Assembly: GCF_024706985.1 (NCBI RefSeq)
Contig: NZ_JAMCCX010000014.1
Location: 1 to 64,000, forward strand
DNA length: 64,000 nucleotides
Source: Alicyclobacillus sp. SP_1
GTDB lineage: Bacteria > Bacillota > Bacilli > Alicyclobacillales > Alicyclobacillaceae
Direction of reading: 5' to 3'
Shown: positions 57,083-64,000 of the stretch, piece after piece
Layout: the number at the start of each line of letters is the position of its first letter
How positions within the stretch are numbered: position 1 is the stretch's first letter
The notes under the pieces: model-generated
Seen by the model: the letters and a program-made list of their open reading frames with translations, nothing else
Told to the model about the DNA's origin: nothing
Database searches by the model: none
Made by a program: the position numbers and the translations under genes

Positions 57083-57963
57083 TCCAAAATCTCCTCCAGT
57101 CCGGTCGTCCACTGCCGCAACTCCCAGCCGCATTGACGCAGGGCGAGTCTCGCAGCCGATTCGTTGGACTCAAAATCGCGCAGGGTCATCACATCTCCTG
57201 ACGAGAGGTGGACAAACAAAAAAGGTTGCATCGCCGTCACTTGCAACGAGACGGAACCGCTCGCCAAGCTCAGTTTGAGGTCAATGCGGTGAACAATCCT
57301 ACCAGCCGTCCCTAACTTCGTTTGTCGATTGGCTTGCCAGCGCACCGCGCGGGATTTGCCCCGTGAGCGCTCTGCAGTCAAGAACAGCCCTCTTCCCGAC
57401 CGCTCATAAGGATCTATGACGGTAGCCGCCGTAAGCCGGTCGAGGAGGACTGGTGCCAACAGACCACTCGCCCGAAGTGCCGGAATGTCACTTACCTGCA
57501 ACGTACTGAACGAAACAAGAGGGTTTCCCGAAGGTCCCTTGTCCAACCCAACCAATTCCGACGAACTGTCTACAGCGAGTTCATCCAACATACGCCAAAA
57601 GTTTTGCAATGCATCTTCCGGACTCACCGTCACAGCATTCGAATCTTCCTTTACCCCTGCCTGCACCATCGATTGACTCAGCATCGAACGCCAGGCCCAC
57701 TCAGTGTCCATCATTTCTTGGCTCGAGAGAATGGAGGTCGGTAACCGAGCTTCAAACTCAGCGTAGACTGAAGACCCTTCGGTTAGGTCTCGGGATGTGA
57801 CCTCGTCGCTGCGAGAGGGCGAAGAAGTTACATCCTGCGTTTCTGGCTTATCCACCGATGCTGAGCGCGTTTTCGAAGAACCGCTCGTTGCAGTCGGAAC
57901 AGTTGAGGTATTGACCGTTGACGTATTGACGGCTGGCGGTATCGATTCCATCGAAACATTCAC
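57079..57963 (-). CDS. ylqG: YlqG-like protein, possible FliK relative
   Basis: 294 residues from GTG 57963 (ATG 57951 is an alternative). N-terminal 80 residues are Ser/Thr/Val-rich low complexity; the rest is a globular part of about 200 residues with PLVSFSTLQVSDIPALRASG and a beta-rich C terminus (RIDLKLSLASGSVSLQVTAM, RLALRQCGWELRQWTTGLEE). The layout of disordered start plus compact beta domain resembles FliK, and B. subtilis YlqG sits in the same place (rnhB-ylqG-ylqH). No sequence motif proves FliK homology. Overlaps rnhB by four bases and ylqH by four. Confidence 0.65.
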   Translation of the reverse strand: MNVSMESIPPAVNTSTVNTSTVPTATSGSSKTRSASVDKPETQDVTSSPSRSDEVTSRDLTEGSSVYAEFEARLPTSILSSQEMMDTEWAWRSMLSQSMVQAGVKEDSNAVTVSPEDALQNFWRMLDELAVDSSSELVGLDKGPSGNPLVSFSTLQVSDIPALRASGLLAPVLLDRLTAATVIDPYERSGRGLFLTAERSRGKSRAVRWQANRQTKLGTAGRIVHRIDLKLSLASGSVSLQVTAMQPFLFVHLSSGDVMTLRDFESNESAARLALRQCGWELRQWTTGLEEILE

Positions 57964-58601
57964 CCTTTTCTCAAACCCGCTAACCTTTGCACTGGTGCGA
58001 AACTGTAGCGGTGATGTTCAGTGGGTCCAAATCTTTGAAGGCAATCCAAGTGCCTCTTTGTGCCATACCCCATATGTTGGTCAAACGCATAATCGGGAAA
58101 TTTTAAATTCAACGTTCGCATATAATGATCCCGCCATACTTTTGCGACGATTGAAGCAGCTGCGATGGACGGGCAACGCTCGTCGCCTCGAATGACTGCG
58201 AGCGACGGCGTATCCTCTACCAGTGACCGAAGATTTGTCACACCGTCGACCAAAATGATGTCGACCTTTGAATCTAATTGAGCGACCGCTCGATACATGG
58301 CCAATAAGGACGCACGTTGGATATTATGTTGGTCAATTTCCTCTACTGTGGCTTGACCAACAGCAACCGTGACTGCGACTTCTCGAATCGCTGCCGCCGT
58401 CCTCTCTCGCGCCTGACTGGTCAATTTCTTGGAATCAAGACTGCCTAAGGCCGCAAACTCCCGCGGCAGAACGACTGCGGCCGCAACTACGGGACCAGCA
58501 AGACAACCTCGCCCTACTTCATCCACCCCAGCAATGGTGGACATCCCGCCGGTGAGCCAATCTTCAAACATACTTCGTGACGATAAGTCTCGCCTACCCA
58601 T
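57960..58601 (-). CDS. rnhB: Ribonuclease HII
   Basis: Removes ribonucleotides from DNA. 213 residues. Active-site motifs: IAGVDEVGRGCLAGPVVAAA (Asp, Glu), DSKKLTSQARE, IILVDGVTNL (Asp) and SIVAKVWRDHYM (Asp); ends with GTKRHLDCLQRFGPTEHHRY then SFAPV. ATG 58601 with GGAG eleven bases upstream. 129 bases separate it from rbgA; that gap contains GTGAATCGGTTCAC, a small inverted repeat at 58706-58719. Confidence 0.97.
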   Translation of the reverse strand: MGRRDLSSRSMFEDWLTGGMSTIAGVDEVGRGCLAGPVVAAAVVLPREFAALGSLDSKKLTSQARERTAAAIREVAVTVAVGQATVEEIDQHNIQRASLLAMYRAVAQLDSKVDIILVDGVTNLRSLVEDTPSLAVIRGDERCPSIAAASIVAKVWRDHYMRTLNLKFPDYAFDQHMGYGTKRHLDCLQRFGPTEHHRYSFAPVQRLAGLRKG

Positions 58602-58730
58602 TCACTCGCTGTCTCCATTCTGTGCAATCCCATCATACGAACACCTTGTCGCCAGTCTACCTTGAACTAGGTATTCTTGAACAGCCACCATAGAAGAATG
58701 TTGAAGTGAATCGGTTCACGACATCAAATT

Positions 58731-59612
58731 TCACGAACACCATTCAAAGGTAATGCGACCAAGTTTCCCAGTTTGTGTTTCTCGCACTAAGGCTTCGGAC
58801 AAACGCTCCACGTCTGGCCGTGCTGCGGACATCAACATTCCACGGCGGATGGCCAAATTGGACAGTTCGCCATCGACCAGACCCACATCGTCCGTCGACT
58901 GAAAGTCCACGGTTGCTAAGGAAGACGGCGTGAGACCAAGCCGATCTTCCACAATCTGTGGGTACGACCTTGCCAAAAAAACCACTAAATGCATCGCTAA
59001 ATCGACCGTGTCCAGGATTTCCGGCTTAATTGCCCCACTCATAGCTAAAATGTAACCAGATTCCGCCGTGTCAAATTTGGGCCACAAGACTCCTGGCGTA
59101 TCCAGTAGATCGACAGGGCCAATTCGTATCCATTGCTGTGCTTTAGTGATTCCAGGCCGATCTCCCGTCTTCGTCACAGCCCGCTGCGCCAATCGATTAA
59201 TGAGCGATGATTTACCGACGTTTGGAATGCCGACCACCATCGTCCTAAGCGGTCTTGGGCGAATGCCTCTGCGCGCATCGCGCTCACGCTTCAAAGTAGC
59301 CGCCGCTTCCAAAGCCGGCACAATCTGTTTGATGCCTTCGCCCGACTTCGCATCGACAGCAATCGCAGCCATCCCGAGTTTTCGGTAATGAGAGAGCCAA
59401 CGTTCTGTTTGAATCCTGTCTGCCATGTCCGCGCGCGTCAAAACCATGACACGGGGGCGGGCTCCAATGATATCACTCAGCATCGGATTAGCGCTCGATA
59501 ATGGCAACCTTGCATCCACCAACTCTACCACCGCATCGACAGCCTTCATCGCGGCCGTCATTTCTCTTCGAGCTTTGGCCATGTGACCAGGAAACCACTG
59601 TATGTTTTGCAA
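58731..59612 (-). CDS. rbgA: Ribosome biogenesis GTPase RbgA (YlqF)
   Basis: Circularly permuted GTPase for late 50S assembly. About 293 residues from TTG 59612 (LQNIQWFPGHMAKARREMTA), which restores the family start WFPGHM. Permuted order: G4 appears as LTRADMAD (the usual NKxD is TRAD here), then G1 VVGIPNVGKSSLINRLAQR, and G3 LLDTPGVLWPKFD. C-terminal ANTAR-like helix tail is present. GGACGGAG precedes the start by four bases. In-frame extension to 59747 overlaps the rplS-rbgA hairpin and is rejected. Confidence 0.95.
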   Translation of the reverse strand: MQNIQWFPGHMAKARREMTAAMKAVDAVVELVDARLPLSSANPMLSDIIGARPRVMVLTRADMADRIQTERWLSHYRKLGMAAIAVDAKSGEGIKQIVPALEAAATLKRERDARRGIRPRPLRTMVVGIPNVGKSSLINRLAQRAVTKTGDRPGITKAQQWIRIGPVDLLDTPGVLWPKFDTAESGYILAMSGAIKPEILDTVDLAMHLVVFLARSYPQIVEDRLGLTPSSLATVDFQSTDDVGLVDGELSNLAIRRGMLMSAARPDVERLSEALVRETQTGKLGRITFEWCS

Positions 59613-59745
59613 TGTACTCCGTCCTCTCAACAGTCCATAGCGACCTTCATGCAGAATCGATTTAACCAGCAGGAAATGCCGCCTGTTTGCCACGGGAGTC
59701 CGCGCCGGGATTATGGTCAAATCCAACAGCCCTTTTACCGACGAC

Positions 59746-59775
59746 AAGAACGGGAGACCATGGCCTCCCGTTCTT
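59746..59775 (-). promoter_or_regulatory. 11-bp perfect hairpin between rplS and rbgA
   Basis: AAGAACGGGAG (59746-59756) and CTCCCGTTCTT (59765-59775) pair around an 8-base loop, 53 bases after rplS. No U-run follows on the minus strand. It may be a weak terminator or a processing or stability element separating the abundant rplS message from rbgA. Confidence 0.55.
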
Positions 59776-59828
59776 CACGCATGGAGCCAGACAGCCAACC
59801 ATGCCAGTGTAATTTTTATGCAACTTTA

Positions 59829-60170
59829 CTACCGGATTTCTTTGATACGTGCAGCTTTCCCAGACAAGCCTCGAAGATAGTATAGTTTGGCTCGACGTAC
59901 TTTACCGCGCCGCATCACTTCAATTTTGTCAACTTTGGGAGAATGAAGTGGGAAAGTCCGTTCTACGCCAACACCGTAGGAAATTTTCCGTACAGTATAG
60001 GTGGCACTAATGGCACTGCCACGACGACGTATGACCAGTCCTTCAAACACCTGAATGCGTTCTCGTTGACCTTCTCGTACTTTCACGTGAACGCGCACTG
60101 TATCTCCAGGACGAAAACTCGGAATATCAGAGCGAAGTTGTTCACGGGCCACCAATTGCAATAAGTTCAT
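59829..60170 (-). CDS. rplS: 50S ribosomal protein L19
   Basis: 113 residues, standard L19. [40 protein letters not shown] and [20 protein letters not shown] followed by [24 protein letters not shown]-type tail. ATG 60170 with GGAGG upstream. The rimM-trmD genes that precede rplS in B. subtilis are not here; it has its own promoter. Confidence 0.98.
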   Translation of the reverse strand: MNLLQLVAREQLRSDIPSFRPGDTVRVHVKVREGQRERIQVFEGLVIRRRGSAISATYTVRKISYGVGVERTFPLHSPKVDKIEVMRRGKVRRAKLYYLRGLSGKAARIKEIR

Positions 60171-60207
60171 AAGGAATTCCTCCTTTCACAGCCGCGTTCG
60201 TGCCAGT

Positions 60208-60417
60208 TCAGCCGACTGACAGAGGACCGCCGTAGTCACGCGCCGTAGCATACCACAGTACGGCATCGCATTGCAACTTTCCCATTTTAGAGCTCGCCAC
60301 CATGCGACCAACAAGTCCTAACGCTGACGAAGGCGCCACCTGAAAATAACTCAGTGTGACGCCCAAAGCATATGAGACTATCGTTCCTAGGCAGACACCT
60401 TGCGAGACATCCGTCAA
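60208..60417 (-). CDS. Doubtful 69-residue ORF with one hydrophobic segment
   Basis: Starts at TTG 60417, overlapping the previous ORF by four bases, with no good ribosome site. It encodes a hydrophobic stretch (VCLGTIVSYALGVTLSYFQV) and then a polar tail, and it contains the rplS promoter in its 3' half. I do not recognise it. The four-base overlap favours a real second gene of the riboswitch transcript; the poor start and embedded promoter argue against it. Confidence 0.3.
   Translation of the reverse strand: MTDVSQGVCLGTIVSYALGVTLSYFQVAPSSALGLVGRMVASSKMGKLQCDAVLWYATARDYGGPLSVG
60247..60276 (-). promoter_or_regulatory. Sigma-A-type promoter of rplS
   Basis: On the minus strand TTGCAA (60271-60276), an 18-base spacer ending TGTGG and TATGCT (60247-60252), giving a leader of about 70 bases before rplS. 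Confidence 0.6.
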
Positions 60418-60665
60418 TGAGATTTGGGAGCGTCAGTTGGCTGTTTCAAGGAAGGAACATCCTCTTGCGAAGACATGGAGTCGGCACGAGACGAGGGAAG
60501 TAACTTCTGCAAACTGTACATGATTTCTTGGTCTCGTTCCCACTGTGGCAACTCAGCTTGCATTTTCAATCCAATCATCTCCTCGGAGGCAAGTTTGTGC
60601 CTACCGCGGATTCCATGAAGTTTTCTGTGGACGTACATGCTCGCCACATAGGCCTCATTAAGCAT
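60414..60665 (-). CDS. Unknown 83-residue protein downstream of the c-di-AMP riboswitch
   Basis: ATG 60665 gives 83 residues; a stop codon (TGA) is in frame three codons upstream. The ATG lacks a ribosome site, and GTG 60647 (77 residues), five bases after a TGAGG, may be the true start. The protein is polar, with a charged helical middle (LASEEMIGLKMQAELPQWER then DQEIMYSLQKLL) and a Ser/Pro/Asp tail (DVPSLKQPTDAPKSH). No membrane helix or signal peptide. I do not recognise a family. It is the first ORF after the riboswitch, so it is the likeliest controlled gene. Confidence 0.5.
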   Translation of the reverse strand: MLNEAYVASMYVHRKLHGIRGRHKLASEEMIGLKMQAELPQWERDQEIMYSLQKLLPSSRADSMSSQEDVPSLKQPTDAPKSH

Positions 60666-60696
60666 GATAGCGCGTCACACGGGTAACACCACCTAC

Positions 60697-60808
60697 AACG
60701 CTTACGGAGTTAGCTGACGGGTTTGGGAGCAGGCTTCCCTACGCTACTTGCGCGATTCACCCCAAAAGATTGGTTTCTCCGCTTCTCATGGAATTCAGCG
60801 ATAGAACA
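60697..60808 (-). ncRNA. Cyclic di-AMP (ydaO/yuaA) riboswitch
   Basis: On the minus strand the aptamer landmarks of the ydaO family occur in order: CGCTGAATTCC (5' side, 60800-60790), AACCAATCTTTTGGGGTGAATC (around 60775-60754, split here as ACCAATC and GGGGTGAATC), GTAGGG, then CCCGTCAGCTAACTCCGTAA and GCG (about 60722-60699). CGCT and AGCG close the P1 stem. Consensus elements GGGTGAATC and CCGTCAGCTAAC are diagnostic. ydaO riboswitches sense c-di-AMP and usually switch off cell-wall hydrolase or potassium-uptake genes. A TATACT -10 lies just upstream (60814-60819). I see no classic terminator after it. Confidence 0.9.
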
Positions 60809-60844
60809 TCCTCAGTATACATCATTTCCAGTATGGATGCCACA

Positions 60845-60897
60845 CTTTTTCTCAAACAACGGGTGGCAGGAATGAACATAGCCACTCCTGCCACCCG
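60845..60897 (-). terminator. Intrinsic terminator of the lipoprotein operon
   Basis: CGGGTGGCAGGA (60860-60871) and TCCTGCCACCCG (60886-60897) form a perfect 12-bp stem with a 14-base loop; on the minus strand it is followed by TTGTTTGAGAAAAAG, a mediocre U-tract. It ends the ligase-membrane-lipoprotein transcript just before the riboswitch promoter. Confidence 0.7.
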
Positions 60898-60957
60898 GAA
60901 TCCGTCCCGCAGAGAGTTGGGTACGGAAGAACAAAACCATCAGCCGTAGGCTACTTG

Positions 60958-61728
60958 TCAATCCTTCATTTGCTTAACGAGTGAAGCGGGGACTGTAACA
61001 TCCGCATACTTTTTGTTCATATTGAATAGCACCGTGGTCGAAGTCAATTCAATCGGCCCAATGTTTGGCAAGGAACCAACCGATGTCGTTTGGACCTCCC
61101 GCAATTCATCATTTCGCTTTCCAATCATCAAAGTCATCAACACTGGGGAACTCGACGAAAACACTTCGCCTCCGTCCCACTCCGCTAATTGTTCCACCGC
61201 TGCGGCAGGGACTTTTACCGCATAGACCGTGCAGTACTCGTCGACAATGTACTGTGTTGGTTCTAAGTAGACCGGCGCACCTGTCTTGGCTGCACCTTCA
61301 AGAATTTGTAGATAAGTCGGAAAGACATCTGGGTTTGACAGCGGCGTGGCCACAGACCAATGACCGTTGATGAAGGAAAATGCCGACTTCCCTTGTTGAA
61401 AGAAGTCAATGTTAAAGTCCCCTTCATGAACGCTCATCGACACCTTGTCCGGCTTTTGAATCGAACCATAGGTGGCGTAATAAGGATGCAAAGAGTTGTC
61501 CACAACCTCTACCTTTGACTTGATTTGATACTTCTTCAACTGTGTGCCTTTTTGCACTGACGCAAGAATGGCCGACCAGCCATTTGGAGCAATTTTTTGA
61601 AACGAGACAGGGGTCATCCCCGCCAACGGCTGTTGAATACTTGGCGAACACCCCACGAGGAAGGTGCAACCAAGCAGCGCGATCCCCCATGCGGAAGCGC
61701 GTTTCCATACTTTACGATGACTGGACAC
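60958..61728 (-). CDS. Lipoprotein, possible LolA/LprG-like carrier fold
   Basis: About 256 residues from GTG 61728 with GGAGG seven bases before. Basic N terminus, hydrophobic core and lipobox (AWGIALLGCTFLVGC) give a type II signal peptide with Cys at about residue 28. The mature part is beta-rich with paired strands (KYQIKSKVEVVDNSLHPYYA, KVSMSVHEGDFNIDFFQQGK) like DUF6612/LolA-type lipoproteins, which is only a suggestion. It overlaps the stop of the membrane-protein gene by 17 bases and ends the operon. It probably works outside the membrane with that partner. Confidence 0.8.
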   Translation of the reverse strand: MSSHRKVWKRASAWGIALLGCTFLVGCSPSIQQPLAGMTPVSFQKIAPNGWSAILASVQKGTQLKKYQIKSKVEVVDNSLHPYYATYGSIQKPDKVSMSVHEGDFNIDFFQQGKSAFSFINGHWSVATPLSNPDVFPTYLQILEGAAKTGAPVYLEPTQYIVDEYCTVYAVKVPAAAVEQLAEWDGGEVFSSSSPVLMTLMIGKRNDELREVQTTSVGSLPNIGPIELTSTTVLFNMNKKYADVTVPASLVKQMKD

Positions 61729-63364
61729 GCGACGACCTCCTCTCCCGAATGCGCAGCCCAAAACCTACCAGGCAAATCAAAACGAACGCAACCGCCGTCG
61801 CAGGTAGAACAGGCAAATAAGAACGCCGGAGAATTAGATATTCACCGGATCCGTAAATCGAGACGGCAAGGTCTTCTCGACCGCCCACCCATTGAATCGG
61901 CTGCACATTGACAACGTTGGTTTCGTAAACACGCCAATTCCGGTACAGTTGACCCTGCCGATACGTATAGGATGTAAAGTATCGCGTTGGAACATCCCGA
62001 AGGGCACTTGGGTCGTTCGTGATGATTTCCGGCGGGTCACTGGGCTTCGACTGCAAGACGGCTTCAAAACGCAGCGAGTCATTCGGAGCGGTATACACAA
62101 GATGGAATTGACCATCCTTTTGGACCGTCAAAATATACGCTGGCGTCGCATTGACAAAAATGGCATCCCGTCCACCCTGACGCAATGGACCCGTGACAAT
62201 ATTATGTGGCAAGCCGCGAGTCAGCGTCGCATGATACGTGCCGACCACTTGTTGTGAATTCAAGTCAACCACTTGGAGAATATCTGCACCCTCCACCAAT
62301 ACTTGATGCGCTCCGCGGCTGGTGAAGGAACCTTCACTAAGAACAATCTGCCCTTTCACAGGCACGTGTATCGGGGCCCCATGCCACTCGCCTTCCAAGA
62401 CGTTATGATGTATTTCCAATGCGGGCAAAACCATAGATGAACCAGCAGTTGTGACCGCTTCCTGCCACTCGGACATATCGGTATCCCATGCCTGCTGGGA
62501 CAGCGCAAGAAAATTCCCCGGATAACTGACTGGCTCGAGACCTAAACTCGTCGCACTCTCAGCATCTAGCGTGGGACTCAAATAGGTAATGACGTGATTG
62601 TCAACCACTTTCCAATGCGAGATGGCAAATGGAAAAGTCGATGAAATGAGATCCCATGGCTGTATCTTCCCCATATCTCTGGGAGGTAATGGACGAACTT
62701 CTGTGTGTCCGCCGACATGTCGAATCTGTACCAATTCATACTCATGGTCCGCTGACTGCAACAAATTGTAGAGGGAATTTTTTGAGTGAGTTGATTCGCT
62801 GGCCAATTCCTTCAATTGTGCTTTGGTGGGAACGGCGAGACTCAACGTCACCAAGCTCTGCCCGTTCTTACCATTGATGACCGCCCAGGGTAGCGCCGGG
62901 ATATCGGCGGGAATCAGACTCATGCGTCCCTCTTTAGCAATGGTGAAGTGCGTCAAAAACGGCCATTCGGAAACAGGGAGCCAAATCGTGGCGACGAGAA
63001 TGCCGAGCGTGCTGACCAGAATGTTTCGCCAGCCAGCTTTGGTAATGAAGAGCGCCAGAAAGAACAAACCCAAAAGCATGATCACGCTGTAAATAATGCG
63101 AGAATCGGTCGGGTAAAACGCGACACTCGACAGCCCTTGTCCTAATAACAGAGCAAAGACCGTAAACGTGATCCACTTTTTTCGAGCATAAGCAGGAATG
63201 CTCGTCAGCCACAACAAAATGATGAGCAGAACAGCAATGACCCCAAGCAACGCCAAATCCTTAACCAGTGGGCCGATAACCCACATGTTAAACCCATTGA
63301 CAAAGAGAGCCCACAACAGGTATACCAACCACATCCAGCGTCGACTAGTCTTTGACGGATTCAT
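61712..63364 (-). CDS. Large membrane protein with extracytoplasmic beta domain, unknown function
   Basis: About 550 residues from ATG 63364 with AAAGGGGGG seven bases before. About five membrane helices in the first 160 residues (WMWLVYLLWALFVNGFNMWV; LLGVIAVLLIILLWLTSIPA; IIYSVIMLLGLFFLALFITK), then about 350 exported residues rich in beta strands and repeated Val-Asp-Gly patterns (VLVEGADILQVVDLNSQQVV, GGRDAIFVNATPAYILTVQK) that suggest a beta-propeller, and a last helix near the C terminus (VLPATAVAFVLICLVGFGLR) before a basic tail. No family recognised. Overlaps the ligase by 20 bases and the lipoprotein by 17, so all three are coupled. Confidence 0.85.
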   Translation of the reverse strand: MNPSKTSRRWMWLVYLLWALFVNGFNMWVIGPLVKDLALLGVIAVLLIILLWLTSIPAYARKKWITFTVFALLLGQGLSSVAFYPTDSRIIYSVIMLLGLFFLALFITKAGWRNILVSTLGILVATIWLPVSEWPFLTHFTIAKEGRMSLIPADIPALPWAVINGKNGQSLVTLSLAVPTKAQLKELASESTHSKNSLYNLLQSADHEYELVQIRHVGGHTEVRPLPPRDMGKIQPWDLISSTFPFAISHWKVVDNHVITYLSPTLDAESATSLGLEPVSYPGNFLALSQQAWDTDMSEWQEAVTTAGSSMVLPALEIHHNVLEGEWHGAPIHVPVKGQIVLSEGSFTSRGAHQVLVEGADILQVVDLNSQQVVGTYHATLTRGLPHNIVTGPLRQGGRDAIFVNATPAYILTVQKDGQFHLVYTAPNDSLRFEAVLQSKPSDPPEIITNDPSALRDVPTRYFTSYTYRQGQLYRNWRVYETNVVNVQPIQWVGGREDLAVSIYGSGEYLILRRSYLPVLPATAVAFVLICLVGFGLRIRERRSSRVQSS

Positions 63365-64000
63365 CCTGTTGCCCCCCTTTGCCAAACTTTCGCGTGCCCC
63401 AAATCAGAGCCAAGATAACCACTGCGTAATACAAGGCGACCATTGGATTATACTCCCATACATTTTCTACAAAATCGTGCATGGCTACGGCCAAAACCCC
63501 AGCAAACAAACCGATGGCCAAGAATCTGTCCCTTCCCAATGCTTTCCGAACAACTTTGCGATAGATTTCAAACAACAGACTGACTTGAATTCCAGCGAAT
63601 AGAACCAAGCCAACCAAGCCCGATTCGCCAAGGGTTTTGGCGTAATAGTTGTCCGAATAAATGCCATGACGATAGAAAGCCGCAACCTGTCCTCCGTATC
63701 TTCCCAACCCGGCTCCAAAAAGCGGATTTGCCGCCATTTTGTCAAACGCCGTCAACCACCGAGAAATGCGCCCCGCCTCCGCAGACTTCAAAAGATATAC
63801 TGGCGAGAACAAGTCTGCGACACGATGGTGAATGGGCGGCAAGAAAAAACCAACTACCGCAACCACGAGTACAATTAAGAACAATCTGCGGTCAAATAAC
63901 AGTGCCGAGATGACCATCGCCAACGCGAAAGCGAGCCATGCTCCTCGCGTAAACGTGAACAAAAGCGTAGCGAGACACACCACTACCCCAAATCCATAGA
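63345..64000 (-). CDS. O-antigen ligase family membrane protein (Wzy_C), 5' part outside the window
   Basis: The C-terminal 217 or so residues of a polytopic membrane protein that continues beyond 64000. The Wzy_C pattern is visible: LFTFTRGAWLAFALAMVI, an exported loop with NPLFGAGLGRYGGQVAAFYR, and closing helices (LVGLVLFAGIQVSLLFEIYR, LAIGLFAGVLAVAMHDFVEN). In monoderm Firmicutes such proteins polymerise or transfer surface glycans. It ends in a short Gln/Asp tail that overlaps the next start. First gene seen of the three-gene operon. Confidence 0.88.
   Translation of the reverse strand, partial: YGFGVVVCLATLLFTFTRGAWLAFALAMVISALLFDRRLFLIVLVVAVVGFFLPPIHHRVADLFSPVYLLKSAEAGRISRWLTAFDKMAANPLFGAGLGRYGGQVAAFYRHGIYSDNYYAKTLGESGLVGLVLFAGIQVSLLFEIYRKVVRKALGRDRFLAIGLFAGVLAVAMHDFVENVWEYNPMVALYYAVVILALIWGTRKFGKGGQQDESVKD

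Overview
The window is a nearly continuous block of core chromosome from a flagellated, rod-lineage Firmicute. Gene order follows the Bacillus subtilis rplS-to-infB segment: rplS, rbgA, rnhB, ylqG, ylqH, sucCD, dprA, topA, trmFO, hslVU, the 31-kb fla/che operon, rpsB, tsf, pyrH, frr, uppS, cdsA, dxr, rseP, polC, rimP, nusA, ylxR, ylxQ, infB. Moderate GC, many TTG and GTG starts with strong GGAGG ribosome sites, and the rearrangements listed below fit a member of the Bacillales outside Bacillus proper. Alicyclobacillaceae is my guess, and I cannot prove it from sequence alone.

Almost everything is on the minus strand, so transcription reads from high to low coordinates. From right to left: a partial O-antigen-ligase-like gene, a large membrane protein and a lipoprotein (64000-60958); a c-di-AMP (ydaO-type) riboswitch leading two small unrecognised ORFs (60808-60208); rplS, rbgA, rnhB and a small FliK-like/FlhB-C-like pair plus yraN (60170-56467); comM alone on the plus strand (54958-56424); sucCD, dprA, topA, trmFO and hslVU (54023-45076); the fla/che operon from flgB to swrB (44815-18062); rpsB-tsf-pyrH-frr-uppS-cdsA-dxr-rseP-polC-pheA (17845-5249); bipA on the plus strand (3176-5017); and the rimP-nusA-ylxR-ylxQ-infB operon (2919 to the left edge).

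The fla/che operon encodes the rod/MS-ring start (FlgB, FlgC, FliE, FliF), the switch (FliG, FliM, FliY), export (FliH, FliI, FliJ, FliO, FliP, FliQ, FliR, FlhA, FlhB), hook assembly (FliK, FlgD, FlgE), placement (FlhF, FlhG) and chemotaxis (CheY, CheB, CheA, CheW, CheC, CheD). Compared with B. subtilis, sigD is absent between cheD and swrB, codY and xerC are absent around hslVU, and proS is absent between rseP and polC. CheB has no receiver domain and no ordinary start codon.

The most interesting signals are the c-di-AMP riboswitch controlling an orphan small-ORF transcript, a stand-alone protein that begins where FlhB normally cleaves itself and is coupled to a FliK-like partner, the receiver-less CheB, and two short tandem arrays (28-bp period after bipA, 13-bp period upstream of sucCD). 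The first 77 bases are an exact copy of 723-799 and look like an assembly edge, so infB is cut there. I saw no tRNA, rRNA, CRISPR array, insertion sequence or prophage.
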